In this document: piece after piece, positions 7,491 through 15,999 of the stretch
How positions within the stretch are numbered: the first letter of the stretch is position 1
How the letters are laid out: each line of letters begins with the position of its first letter
Assembly (NCBI RefSeq): GCF_010500845.1
Contig: NZ_JAAAMI010000007.1
Coordinates: forward strand, 124,001 to 188,000
Direction: 5' to 3'
From: Flagellimonas sediminis
GTDB lineage: Bacteria > Bacteroidota > Bacteroidia > Flavobacteriales > Flavobacteriaceae
DNA: 64,000 bases
Notes under the pieces: model-generated
Databases searched by the model: none
The model's input: only the letters and a program-made list of their open reading frames with translations
What the model was told of the DNA's origin: nothing
Position numbers and translations under genes: made by a program

Positions 7491-9062
7491 ATGGATACTA
7501 TCATATTTATAATCGCAGCAGCTGTTGTAGGGCTGACGATTGGATTCGCAATTGCCAAGATGATGGAGAAGGGCAAGGCATCCAAAACCATAGCCAATGC
7601 CAAAAAAGAGGCTGCGGACATCCTTAAAGAAGCCAATAAGGAAGGGGAGACCATAAAAAAGGACAAGATTTTCCAAGCCAAGGAAAAGTTTTTGGAACTA
7701 AAAGCCGAGCATGAAAAGGTCATCATCCACAAGGATAAAAAAATAGCCGAGGCTGAAAAGCGTACCCGCGACAAAGAATCTCAAGTGAGCAGTGAATTGG
7801 CCAAGAACAAAAAGCTGAGCGACCAACTTCAAGAACAGATCAAGGAATTGGATTATAAAAGCGAAATCCTTGAAAAGAAACAATCCGAACTGGAGAAGTT
7901 GCACAAAAGCCAAGTGCAACAGCTCGAGGTCATTTCCGGACTTTCAGCTGAGGAGGCCAAAAGCCAATTGTTGGAATCCCTGAAAGAAACGGCTAAGTCG
8001 GATGCCATGACCTATCTGCAGAACACGTTAGAGGAAGCAAAGCTTACTGCACAGCAGGAGGCCAGAAAAATTGTGATAAACACCATTCAACGTATTGGTA
8101 CCGAAGAAGCAGTAGAGAACTGCGTTTCGGTATTCAACTTGGAATCTGATGATGTAAAAGGACGAATCATTGGTCGTGAAGGAAGAAATATCCGTGCCCT
8201 TGAGGCGGCCACTGGGGTGGAAATCATCGTGGACGATACCCCGGAAGCCATCATCCTTTCCTGTTTTGATTCCGTGAGAAGAGAGGTAGCTCGTCTTTCT
8301 TTACACAGGTTGGTGACCGATGGAAGGATCCACCCCGCTCGAATTGAAGAGGTGGTGAAAAAGACCGAGAAACAAATCAACGAGGAAATTGCGGAAATCG
8401 GTAAACGTACCGTGATTGATTTGGGAATTCATGGTCTACATCCAGAGTTGATAAAAGCCGTGGGTCGAATGAAGTATCGTTCCTCGTACGGACAAAACCT
8501 ATTGCAGCACTCCAGGGAGGTGGCCAAGCTTTGTGGTGTAATGGCAGCTGAATTGGGTCTTAATCCTAAACTGGCCAAACGTGCCGGATTGTTGCACGAT
8601 ATAGGTAAGGTGCCCATGGCCGAAGTGGAGGTGGAAACACCGCACGCTATTTTAGGTATGCAATGGGCGGAAAAATTTGGCGAGAAGAAAGAAGTCTGCA
8701 ATGCTATTGGAGCCCACCACGACGAAATTGAAATGACCACTTTGCTTGCTCCTATCGTTCAGGTATGTGATGCCATTAGCGGGGCAAGACCTGGGGCCAG
8801 AAGACAAGTGTTGGATTCCTATATCCAGCGTTTGAAGGATTTGGAAGACATTGCTTTCGGGTTCCACGGTGTACAAAAAGCCTATGCTATCCAAGCAGGT
8901 AGGGAGCTTCGTGTAATTGTGGAAAGTGAAAAGGTAAGCGACGACAAAGCGGCCGAGCTATCCTTTGAAATTTCTCAAAAAATACAAACGGATATGACCT
9001 ATCCGGGTCAAGTAAAGGTAACGGTGATTCGGGAGACCAGGGCTGTTAATGTGGCCAAGTAA
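7491..9062 (+). CDS. rny: ribonuclease Y
   Basis: This 523-residue membrane-anchored endoribonuclease starts mRNA turnover. It has an N-terminal transmembrane helix (about residues 3-22), a long charged coiled coil (about 30-200), a KH RNA-binding domain with [10 protein letters not shown] at 224-233, and an HD metal-dependent hydrolase domain with His369-Asp370 (LLHDIGKV). Length and domain order match the family. The ATG at 7491 lies 20-30 bases after the 6S terminator-like tail, so expression either reads through from the zapA/6S unit or starts in that short gap. The stop is followed after 10 bases by the end of the convergent repeat-protein gene. Confidence 0.97.
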   Translation: MDTIIFIIAAAVVGLTIGFAIAKMMEKGKASKTIANAKKEAADILKEANKEGETIKKDKIFQAKEKFLELKAEHEKVIIHKDKKIAEAEKRTRDKESQVSSELAKNKKLSDQLQEQIKELDYKSEILEKKQSELEKLHKSQVQQLEVISGLSAEEAKSQLLESLKETAKSDAMTYLQNTLEEAKLTAQQEARKIVINTIQRIGTEEAVENCVSVFNLESDDVKGRIIGREGRNIRALEAATGVEIIVDDTPEAIILSCFDSVRREVARLSLHRLVTDGRIHPARIEEVVKKTEKQINEEIAEIGKRTVIDLGIHGLHPELIKAVGRMKYRSSYGQNLLQHSREVAKLCGVMAAELGLNPKLAKRAGLLHDIGKVPMAEVEVETPHAILGMQWAEKFGEKKEVCNAIGAHHDEIEMTTLLAPIVQVCDAISGARPGARRQVLDSYIQRLKDLEDIAFGFHGVQKAYAIQAGRELRVIVESEKVSDDKAAELSFEISQKIQTDMTYPGQVKVTVIRETRAVNVAK

Positions 9063-9072
9063 AGCTGTTCCT

Positions 9073-10326
9073 TTAATTGGCATTGTTAATGATCCAATCC
9101 ACAGGAAGGTCATTGTAGTTGCTGGTTGATCGGTTGGAGCCATGGGTTGATCCATCGGACATGACCACGAACCACATGCTGTTTCCATAAGCCACCGTTG
9201 TGATTTTGTAACCTTTGTCAGATTGTTCCCGGATCCAATCGATGGGATACTCGTATTGGGTCTTCCAAGTTTGAAGGCCCAGGTTGGAGCCTGAACTCAT
9301 ACTCAAGGCCCACAATCCATTTCCGTAAGTTGCCGAGGTAATGGAATAGCCATCGTTCCAATTTTCCGTAATCCAATCTTTTGGAAGATCATAATTCGTT
9401 TTCCAGCGTTGGGCGGTATAACCAATGTTCTTGTCCATGACCACATACCATTCCCCACCTCCGTAGGTGATTTCGGTTATGTAATAAGAATCGTTCCACT
9501 TGGTATTGACCCAATCTTTTGGAAATACATCTGATTTTTGCCAAGATTGAGGTCCCATGCCATAGGCTTTGCTCATGACCACTACAAAGGTATTTTTGTT
9601 TGAGTCGTACTCCACAGCAGTAATGTAATAGCCTAAATTCCATTGTTCCTTGATCCAATCCCTCGGGTAGGTAGCAGATTCCTTTATTTTCTGCTCGGAA
9701 TAGGCCTTGCTGCCCAAATTGCTCATGACCACCGACCAAAGGGGGGTATCGTATTCATGGTCCATGCCCATGGTGATGGATGTTATGGCGGTGTTACTGG
9801 TAGGGTATTCCACTTCGCCTTTGTTGATGTATGTCAACAGTTTGAACAGTAGCTCGTCCTCGTTATAGTAATCATCCAGGTATCCTTTGGTAAGGGCATC
9901 AGGGTTCATTTTAACCCAATACAACATGGGTTTCATATATTGGGTGATGTCATTCCCACCTAAGCCATTATCATCAACGGTATACGCCTCAAAGTTGTTG
10001 TTGCCCAAAATCTTAACATAAAAATTGTCCGCAGAATAACTGGATCCTTCAGGGCCACGCACAATGATGGCATCACTTCCGTTCAAATATTGGTCCTGTG
10101 TGCCATCGGCCTTGGTAAAGTTTTCATATTTACATAAAAAGCTGGCCAATTTATCCGCTCCGTTCGCATAGTATTTTACCCGAACAATAGCTTCATCTTG
10201 CTCATAAAAAATCACTAGTGCGGTGTATTTTACCTCTCCGCTGATCCAACTGGTTTCATAGTATTCTTGCGCCTTAACAATAAAGGAGCAAGCTAGAAGG
10301 GTGAAAAGAAGTATGAGATTTTTCAT
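9073..10326 (-). CDS. exported protein with five DWI-GY-VM repeats (DUF7477-like)
   Basis: The product is 417 residues from the ATG at 10326, which directly precedes a signal peptide (MKNLILLFTLLACSFIVKAQ). The frame is open 63 bases further upstream, but that part is polar. The first ~170 mature residues form a beta-rich region of no family I know. From about residue 180 the sequence becomes a tandem repeat: a P-x-DWI motif recurs at about 223, 271, 317, 363 and 410 (spacing 46-48), each followed by W-(N/D)-x-GY-I-T, YGxxxW and VVMS. This resembles the repeated DUF7477 units that I recall from the C-terminus of plant MUT9-like kinases and from bacterial proteins, and is probably a beta-propeller or blade-like fold. 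Function is unknown; no enzyme motif is seen. Confidence 0.65.
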   Translation of the reverse strand: MKNLILLFTLLACSFIVKAQEYYETSWISGEVKYTALVIFYEQDEAIVRVKYYANGADKLASFLCKYENFTKADGTQDQYLNGSDAIIVRGPEGSSYSADNFYVKILGNNNFEAYTVDDNGLGGNDITQYMKPMLYWVKMNPDALTKGYLDDYYNEDELLFKLLTYINKGEVEYPTSNTAITSITMGMDHEYDTPLWSVVMSNLGSKAYSEQKIKESATYPRDWIKEQWNLGYYITAVEYDSNKNTFVVVMSKAYGMGPQSWQKSDVFPKDWVNTKWNDSYYITEITYGGGEWYVVMDKNIGYTAQRWKTNYDLPKDWITENWNDGYSITSATYGNGLWALSMSSGSNLGLQTWKTQYEYPIDWIREQSDKGYKITTVAYGNSMWFVVMSDGSTHGSNRSTSNYNDLPVDWIINNAN

Positions 10327-10571
10327 AATAGGGGGCACATGGTTGGTTATTTGCTGTTCAAAATTGATTTTTTTAACAGAGTTAAACAAAAAAATGGGGT
10401 GTATTGTTAAAAATAGTAAGTGTACGTACTTTTTTTATCCACGGCTGATCTTAAAAAGGAAATTCCAAGGTTTCATTTTGATTTGTTTACCGTGCTTGCA
10501 GATGACAATTATCATACTTTACTTAAGGTAATCAAGGTAACTTCATAGATGGATTTTAAAATGCAGCGAAG

Positions 10572-10994
10572 ATGAAAAATGATGTTCCTGTTTCCGAGAT
10601 CATGACCAAAAAATTGGTCACTTTAAAGACCACCGATGACTTGGTCACGGCAGAGCGGTTGTTCAAAAAACATCACATCAGGCACATTCCCGTAGTGAAA
10701 GGAGATTCCATCAAAGGGATGTTGAGCTATACCGATCTTTTACGGATCAGTTTCGCGGATGCCATCGATGAGCATGAAGAATATGTGGATACCATCGTGT
10801 ACAACATGTTTTCCATTCCTCAGGTTATGGCCAGTGATGTGGTAAGCGTATCTTCAGATACCACAATTAAGGATGTGGCCAACCTATTGGCCTCAAAGGA
10901 ATTTCATGCTTTGCCCATTGTGGACGATGGAAAACTTGTGGGCATTGTGACCACAACGGATTTGATCAAGTATCTTTTAAAATTGTACAAATAG
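10572..10994 (+). CDS. CBS-domain pair protein
   Basis: This 140-residue cytoplasmic protein consists of two CBS motifs. The first is EIMTKKLVTLKTTDDLVTAERLF to LLSYTDL-like (about 8-60), with HHIRHIPVV; the second is VMASDVVSV to GIVTTTDLIKYLL (about 85-138), with FHALPIVDDGKLVGIV. Such pairs bind adenine nucleotides (AMP, ATP, SAM or c-di-AMP) and act as energy or ligand sensors. There is no fused effector domain, so the partner is unknown. The gene stands alone between convergent minus-strand genes, with 245 bases upstream in which I see no consensus promoter. Confidence 0.88.
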   Translation: MKNDVPVSEIMTKKLVTLKTTDDLVTAERLFKKHHIRHIPVVKGDSIKGMLSYTDLLRISFADAIDEHEEYVDTIVYNMFSIPQVMASDVVSVSSDTTIKDVANLLASKEFHALPIVDDGKLVGIVTTTDLIKYLLKLYK

Positions 10995-11079
10995 GATGGA
11001 CGGTCTCAAATGGGTTCGTGGGATTTTTCCTGATACAAGAATTTAAAAGGTCAAAGTTTAAAACGGAAAATGAAGGCTG

Positions 11080-13146
11080 TTATTCTTCTTCGCTGCTATC
11101 TTCACCCTCTTCGGCTTCCTTGTTCAATTTATGTTCAAGGATGTTGAGTTTTTTCAGTTTTTCCTTCCAGGTCTGCAAAGCCTCTTTTTGCCTGTCGATG
11201 TTTTTGATCACTTCTTTTACCAAAGGATTGTCCTCTGAATCCCCTGAGAAAAATTGTAGGTTGTTCTCCAACTGACGGATTTCGGATTTGCTTTCATCTA
11301 TTTTACGCTTGATGAAGACCCTTTCGTTGCCAATGGCATAGTTGTCTTCCGTTTTGGCCAACTCCTGTACCTTGTTACCGTATTTGAGCAGTTCGGATTC
11401 GTGTCTGCCAACCCCAAGTTTTTTAAGGAGGGCATCCACAATTTTGTTGAACTTTCCGTTGATGTGCTTTTTGTTGTAAGGAATCCTGCCGTATTGTTTC
11501 CATTCGGCCAAAAATGCTTTGATTGCTTCTAGATCTTTCTTTTTGTCTCCGCTTAATTGAAACTCTTTCAAGCGCTCCAAACAGGCATTTTTCTTATCGA
11601 AGTTTTCATATTCCTCCTTTTGCGCATCATTTTTGTCGGAATGTAAGCGATCAAAATAATGGTTGCAGGCTTCTTTGAACTCGTTCCAGATCTTGTCGGA
11701 ATATTTGCGGGGAACATGGCCAATTTTTTTCCATTCGTTTTGTATGCGCTTCATTTCTGGCGTAGCTATGGCATAATCGTCACTATCCTTAAGTGCAAGG
11801 GCACGATCCAACAATTCCTTTTTCTTTTCAAGATTGGTCTGTTGGTCTTTTTTCTGTCCTTTGTAGAAGGAGTTTTTGCTCCTGTTGAATTTACGAACGG
11901 CATCCTTGAAATGTCCCCAGGTTTCCTCGTTCACCTTTTGCGGAACTTTTCCTGCTTTAAAAAAAGCATCTCTCAGTTCCTCAACATCTTTGATCTGCTT
12001 TTGTATACCCCTGTGGTTGTCCGCAACATTTTCGGCAATCTTGACAATGTTGGCAATGATTCCCTGTTTTATCTCAAGGTTCTTTTCAAAATCTTTTTCC
12101 AACTCCATAAAATGCTCCTGCCTACGCTGGTGCATGGCCTTGGTGGCATTGCTGAACCGTTCCCAGATCTCTTCCCGGTGTTCTTTGTCCACAGGTCCAA
12201 TATCCTCCTTCCAGATTTTGTGAAGGGTCTGAAGTTCCCTGAACGCTTTGCTCAAATCCGGTTCACCCGCCAAAGCTTCGGCACGCTCCACCAATTTTTG
12301 TTTTTCTTCCAGATTGTGTTTGAAATCGAGGTCACGTAGTTCTCGGTTCAAATGCAGAAAATCATAGAAGATTTCCATGTGGTGATGGTAGGTGCGCCAA
12401 ACATCGTTGTAGTTGGTGCGGGGAATAGGTCCTGCATTTTTCCAACGTTCCTGAAGGTCTTTAAAATTGTTGTAAGTGGTGTTGATATCCTCTTCAACAT
12501 CGATAAGTCCTTTTAGTTCCTCAATGATCTGCAACCTGTTGTGTAGATTATTCTTGAGGTTTTGTTCCAGTTGTTTGTAATAGTGGTCACGTTTTTCTCG
12601 GTACTCAGAATATACCTCGTTGAATTGTCGTTTGGCGACCGAGTTATACCTGAAATCAATTTCATTGCCACCTTTGGAAACAAATTCCTCTTTCTTGTGT
12701 TCGATGAAGTCTTGAAACTTTTGATCGAACTCATATTTAATGGCACTGACATGTCTGCCAATGGCCTGTACTTTTTCGTTTTTTACCAATCGCTGAAGTT
12801 CCCCGACCAAGTTTTCAAGGGGCATGGAGTGGTAGTCCAACATGGGAATATAGTGCCGCTTTTCGTTTTCAGCATCCTCCGCATCCTCTGCGTTGGACTC
12901 ATCTATTTCATCCATGGCATCGTCCGATCCATTGGTCGACTCTGATGGATTATTGGAGCTTGTCTCGGATTTTGCCTCTTCACTTTCGACTATCTCCGGA
13001 GTTGTATTTTCTGTTTGATCAGGCAAGGCATCTGTAGACACATTCGGTTCGGAATTGGGGCTTTCCTCCAAATGTGTGTTTAAGTTCTCCGATGTCTGCT
13101 CCTTCCCACCTTCAGCTTGCTGAAGTTTGCGTTCATTTTCCTGCAT
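11080..13146 (-). CDS. DUF349 repeat protein
   Basis: A protein of 688 residues from the ATG at 13146. The open frame begins at 13218, but a -7 box at 13216-13223 overlaps that upstream Met, which makes it an unlikely start. The N-terminal ~110 residues are strongly acidic and Ser/Thr/Asn rich (low complexity). The rest is helical and charged with five DUF349 units, recognisable by W-K-x-x-G-x-(I/V)-P (LQERWKNAGPIP, IWKEDIGPV, FFKAGKVP, EWKKIGHVP, EWKQYGRIP). DUF349 proteins are abundant in Bacteroidota; their role is not established. The C-terminus is again acidic (EEGEDSSEEE). There is no signal peptide, so it is cytoplasmic. Confidence 0.85.
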   Translation of the reverse strand: MQENERKLQQAEGGKEQTSENLNTHLEESPNSEPNVSTDALPDQTENTTPEIVESEEAKSETSSNNPSESTNGSDDAMDEIDESNAEDAEDAENEKRHYIPMLDYHSMPLENLVGELQRLVKNEKVQAIGRHVSAIKYEFDQKFQDFIEHKKEEFVSKGGNEIDFRYNSVAKRQFNEVYSEYREKRDHYYKQLEQNLKNNLHNRLQIIEELKGLIDVEEDINTTYNNFKDLQERWKNAGPIPRTNYNDVWRTYHHHMEIFYDFLHLNRELRDLDFKHNLEEKQKLVERAEALAGEPDLSKAFRELQTLHKIWKEDIGPVDKEHREEIWERFSNATKAMHQRRQEHFMELEKDFEKNLEIKQGIIANIVKIAENVADNHRGIQKQIKDVEELRDAFFKAGKVPQKVNEETWGHFKDAVRKFNRSKNSFYKGQKKDQQTNLEKKKELLDRALALKDSDDYAIATPEMKRIQNEWKKIGHVPRKYSDKIWNEFKEACNHYFDRLHSDKNDAQKEEYENFDKKNACLERLKEFQLSGDKKKDLEAIKAFLAEWKQYGRIPYNKKHINGKFNKIVDALLKKLGVGRHESELLKYGNKVQELAKTEDNYAIGNERVFIKRKIDESKSEIRQLENNLQFFSGDSEDNPLVKEVIKNIDRQKEALQTWKEKLKKLNILEHKLNKEAEEGEDSSEEE

Positions 13147-13215
13147 TAGTAGTCTCTTTTCCTGTTGATTGATGGTATTCTTTAGCCAATTTAACAAAAT
13201 TAAACCGTCTAATTG

Positions 13216-13223
13216 CAAAAGTA
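13216..13223 (-). promoter_or_regulatory. -7 promoter box for the DUF349 gene
   Basis: Minus-strand TACTTTTG followed by CA. It lies about 70 bases before the ATG at 13146 and overlaps the more distal Met at 13218, arguing for the shorter protein. Confidence 0.5.
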
Positions 13224-13253
13224 TCGATTCTTCTTTTGTGGTGGATTTTTGAT

Positions 13254-13293
13254 GTACGGATTGGCCCTATCCCTTTATCAATCGTACTTTTTT
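13254..13293 (+). other. stem-loop followed by six T on the plus strand
   Basis: GTACGGATTG (13254-13263) pairs with CAATCGTAC (13279-13287) with one bulged base, and six T follow on the plus strand. It lies just past the aroE stop (minus strand). The T-run has terminator polarity only for the plus strand, where no gene ends; on the minus strand the hairpin has no downstream U-tract. It may stop antisense transcription, or protect the 3' end of the aroE mRNA. Confidence 0.3.
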
Positions 13294-14044
13294 AGGGAGT
13301 GTTCCAGATTTCCCAAGCCTTTTCGGCCTGCAATTTTAACATTTGGAGCCCATTGCAAATGTTGGCACCATGTGCTTCTCCCAGGCTTAAAAAGATTGTT
13401 TTTTCGGGGTTGTAAATCAAGTCATACAACAAATGCTTCTCGCTGATGAATGCATAGGGGATATCCGGCTTTTCGGAAATATTGGGATGTGTGCCCAAGG
13501 GTGTACAGTTAATGATCAGAGTGTGGTCTTCAATGATAGCCTGGTCCAATTCTTCATAGGAAAGTTGTCCTGCTTTATGTCGTCTTGAAACATAGGTGTT
13601 GGTAATCCCCAGTTGATCTAAAACAAACCGAACGGCCTTGGAGGCACCTCCTGTACCCAAAATCAAGGCTTTGGTGTGATGAGGCTTAAGAAGGGGTTCC
13701 AATGATTTTTGAAAGCCAAACGCATCCGTGTTGAAACCTTTCAAACCCTTTTCAGTTATCTTGATGGTGTTGACCGCCCCGATTTTCTCTACTTCCGTAT
13801 CCAAAACATCCAAATAGGGGATTACTTCTTCTTTGTAGGGAATGGTGACATTGAATCCCCTTAAATTTTCTTGCAAAAGGATGTGTTTCAGCTCTTCTAT
13901 TTTCTGAATGTCAAAATTTTCATAAGAATAGTTTGATAATCCCAAATCCTTGAATTTTTGGGTAAAATAGCCTTGTGAGAATGAATAGGAGATATTCCTA
14001 CCGAGCAGTCCGAACCTGTTTGTTTGCTTTTCTGTTGTTTCCAT
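13292..14044 (-). CDS. aroE: shikimate dehydrogenase
   Basis: This 250-residue enzyme reduces 3-dehydroshikimate to shikimate with NADPH in aromatic amino-acid synthesis. Substrate-binding serines are in NISYSFS near residue 17, the catalytic lysine is in NVTIPYKEEV, GAVNTI follows, and the nucleotide-binding loop reads GTGGASKAV. The frame is open to 14113, but METTEKQTNRFGLLG from 14044 is the normal N-terminus. The first 47 bases lie inside the end of the upstream DUF368 gene, a large overlap that points to translational coupling. Confidence 0.93.
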   Translation of the reverse strand: METTEKQTNRFGLLGRNISYSFSQGYFTQKFKDLGLSNYSYENFDIQKIEELKHILLQENLRGFNVTIPYKEEVIPYLDVLDTEVEKIGAVNTIKITEKGLKGFNTDAFGFQKSLEPLLKPHHTKALILGTGGASKAVRFVLDQLGITNTYVSRRHKAGQLSYEELDQAIIEDHTLIINCTPLGTHPNISEKPDIPYAFISEKHLLYDLIYNPEKTIFLSLGEAHGANICNGLQMLKLQAEKAWEIWNTP

Positions 14045-15035
14045 ACCAATCCAGCACCAATAATACCAAAATCCCAAGGATAATAAAAAGGATAGCCCAC
14101 CAAGTTTCCACATTGTTCATGTGAGGCAGGTATCTTTGGTAGTTGAGGATGATTTTGTCACCGTTTGAGTCCATTACGGGAATTCCGGCTCCATCCAACT
14201 TGAAGATCGTACGTTTCCATGGCCAAATTACGCCAAGAGATCCTGTTATAAAACCAAGGATCACGGCCGTAGTGGTGGCCTTATAATGTTTGAGTACGTA
14301 ACTTAGCAAATGCGAAAAGGTGACCAAACCCGTTGCGGATCCCAAGGTGAAAATGGCCAGGATCTTTAAGGTCTGCATGCGTTCTGCATCCTTATAAAAC
14401 CCAAAATTCCCGGAAAAAATATCGGAGAAGGTGTCGTAGAGGGCGTTTACGGAATCTACCAAAAGCAATACATAATTGCCTAAAAGAATCAATATGAACG
14501 ATCCGGAAAGACCGGGTAATGTCATTCCAGAAACACTAATAATGCCGCAGAAAAAAATGAAAATAAGATTATCGTTTTCCTTGGCGGGACTTAAAAAACT
14601 GATGGAAACGCCGATGACCAAACCTAAAACCCCGGCAGGAACGGTCCGTTTGTTCCAAGAATCAAAATCCTTTCCGATGTGATAGATGGAACCGACCACC
14701 ATGCCAAAAAAAGTGGCCCAGACCAAGGTTTCGTTGTGGTCCAAGAAATAATCCAAAATACGGGACACGCTAAAGTAGCTCACCAGCATACCAAAGATCA
14801 AGAGAGCTAAAAACTGGGCATTGGTATATTGGTAAAAACTTTTGAAACGGCCATTAAAAAGTAGTTTGAGCGCCTTGGAATTAAGTTTTTGGAGGGAATA
14901 GATGAATTCTTCATAAAATCCGCCCACAAATGCCACAATGCCACCAGAAACTCCCGGTACCTTATTGGCCGCACCCATACATAGCCCTTTGATGATCAAA
15001 AAGAAATTGTCCAGAAATGTTCTCGGTTGATGCAT
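13998..15035 (-). CDS. DUF368 family membrane protein (candidate polyprenyl-phosphate transporter), copy 2
   Basis: This 345-residue polytopic membrane protein has about eight to ten hydrophobic segments. The family signature GLCMGAANKVPGVSGGIVAF lies near the N-terminus and a second VSGMTLPGLSGSFILILLG repeat lies in the middle, reflecting the internal duplication of the family. DUF368 proteins (PopT) have been reported to recycle undecaprenyl phosphate across the inner membrane, alongside DedA proteins; applying that here is by family. I start it at the ATG at 15035. It has about 100 residues more between the two halves and at the C-terminus than the upstream copy, from which it is separated by only 19 bases. 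Confidence 0.85.
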   Translation of the reverse strand: MHQPRTFLDNFFLIIKGLCMGAANKVPGVSGGIVAFVGGFYEEFIYSLQKLNSKALKLLFNGRFKSFYQYTNAQFLALLIFGMLVSYFSVSRILDYFLDHNETLVWATFFGMVVGSIYHIGKDFDSWNKRTVPAGVLGLVIGVSISFLSPAKENDNLIFIFFCGIISVSGMTLPGLSGSFILILLGNYVLLLVDSVNALYDTFSDIFSGNFGFYKDAERMQTLKILAIFTLGSATGLVTFSHLLSYVLKHYKATTTAVILGFITGSLGVIWPWKRTIFKLDGAGIPVMDSNGDKIILNYQRYLPHMNNVETWWAILFIILGILVLLVLDWYGNNRKANKQVRTAR

Positions 15036-15054
15036 GGGCCAACGGATGTTTGTC

Positions 15055-15972
15055 CTATTTTTTGGAAGCTGCCTTCTCCAAGATAAAAATAAGGGAAAAT
15101 CCAATGATGGCTAGGATAATGGCAAGCATTAATTTGCTGTCGCCCCCAAATGCGCCAGGCCATACGTTCATATCGCTCACCACCACGATCTTTTCGCCAA
15201 AGACCTTGGTTTCCAAAACCTTTTTCCAAGGCCATATCTTGTTGAGGGAGCCTAAAATAAAACCGGTAAGCAGTGCCAAGGTAATGTTCTTGTAATGGTT
15301 GAACATCCATTTAAGCAATCTGGCAAAGCTCAACAGCCCAACAATAGCTCCAAGCCCAACCGTCAACACAATCTTGATGTCCCTTTCATGGACCGCATCC
15401 AAAATAGTCTTGTAAGAGCCAAGGAGCACCAAAATGAAGGCCCCAGAAATACCGGGAAGGATCATGGCGCAAATGGCCAAAGCCCCTGACATGAACAGGT
15501 AGGGGAGGCTGTCGCTGTTTTCTCCAACAGGCAGTTCCGTAATAAAATAGGCCAAAAGGGCCCCAAGGATAAATATAATCACTGTTCCCAGATTCCATTT
15601 GGTGATTTCCTTTCCCACAAAGAGGATACTGGCCAAAACCAGACCAAAGAAAAAGGACCAAAGCAACACCGGTTCGTTTTCCAACAACCAGCTCAAGAAC
15701 TTAGCCAAGGAAAGAACGCTGATAAAAATGCCCACGAACAGGGAAACTAAAAAGTTGCCATTGATTTTGTTCCAAGCCGCTTTGATGCCTTCTTTGCGTA
15801 AAACGGTAACTAAGGAAAAATCGATGTTGTTGATGGAGGTGATCAGTTCCTCATAAATTCCGGAGATGAAAGCGATGGTACCTCCCGAAACTCCAGGGAC
15901 CACATCAGCGGCACCCATGGCCATACCCTTAAGGGTAACGAATATATAATCCAGTAATCGGCGTGATTTCAT
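15055..15972 (-). CDS. DUF368 family membrane protein (candidate polyprenyl-phosphate transporter), copy 1
   Basis: This 305-residue polytopic membrane protein is a paralogue of the next gene. Signatures are GMAMGAADVVPGVSGGTIAF near the N-terminus and AICAMILPGISGAFILVLLG in the middle. Later segments GFILGSLNKIWPWKKV match the equivalent block in the other copy (GFITGSLGVIWPWKRT). It is the first gene of a three-gene unit with copy 2 and aroE. A TATATTTG box ends 4 bases before the ATG, so the message may be leaderless. By family it would return undecaprenyl phosphate to the cytoplasmic face for peptidoglycan and O-antigen synthesis. Confidence 0.86.
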   Translation of the reverse strand: MKSRRLLDYIFVTLKGMAMGAADVVPGVSGGTIAFISGIYEELITSINNIDFSLVTVLRKEGIKAAWNKINGNFLVSLFVGIFISVLSLAKFLSWLLENEPVLLWSFFFGLVLASILFVGKEITKWNLGTVIIFILGALLAYFITELPVGENSDSLPYLFMSGALAICAMILPGISGAFILVLLGSYKTILDAVHERDIKIVLTVGLGAIVGLLSFARLLKWMFNHYKNITLALLTGFILGSLNKIWPWKKVLETKVFGEKIVVVSDMNVWPGAFGGDSKLMLAIILAIIGFSLIFILEKAASKK

Positions 15973-15976
15973 GTGG

Positions 15977-15984
15977 CAAATATA
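15977..15984 (-). promoter_or_regulatory. -7 promoter box abutting the DUF368 start codon
   Basis: Minus-strand TATATTTG, then CCAC, then ATG at 15972. A start 5-7 bases downstream of the box would fall in the start codon. No -33 TTG is seen. Confidence 0.45.
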
Positions 15985-15999
15985 AGCAAATGGGTTGCC

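Noticed and set aside
10327..10571. Possible small RNA or gene in the 245-base gap before the CBS-domain gene
   Set aside because: No open frame with support, no terminator, no promoter box and no strong fold seen; I see nothing in it.
11659..12339. 226-codon plus-strand frame antisense to the DUF349 gene
   Set aside because: The Phe/Leu-rich translation is the mirror of Lys/Glu-rich DUF349 coding sequence, not a membrane protein.
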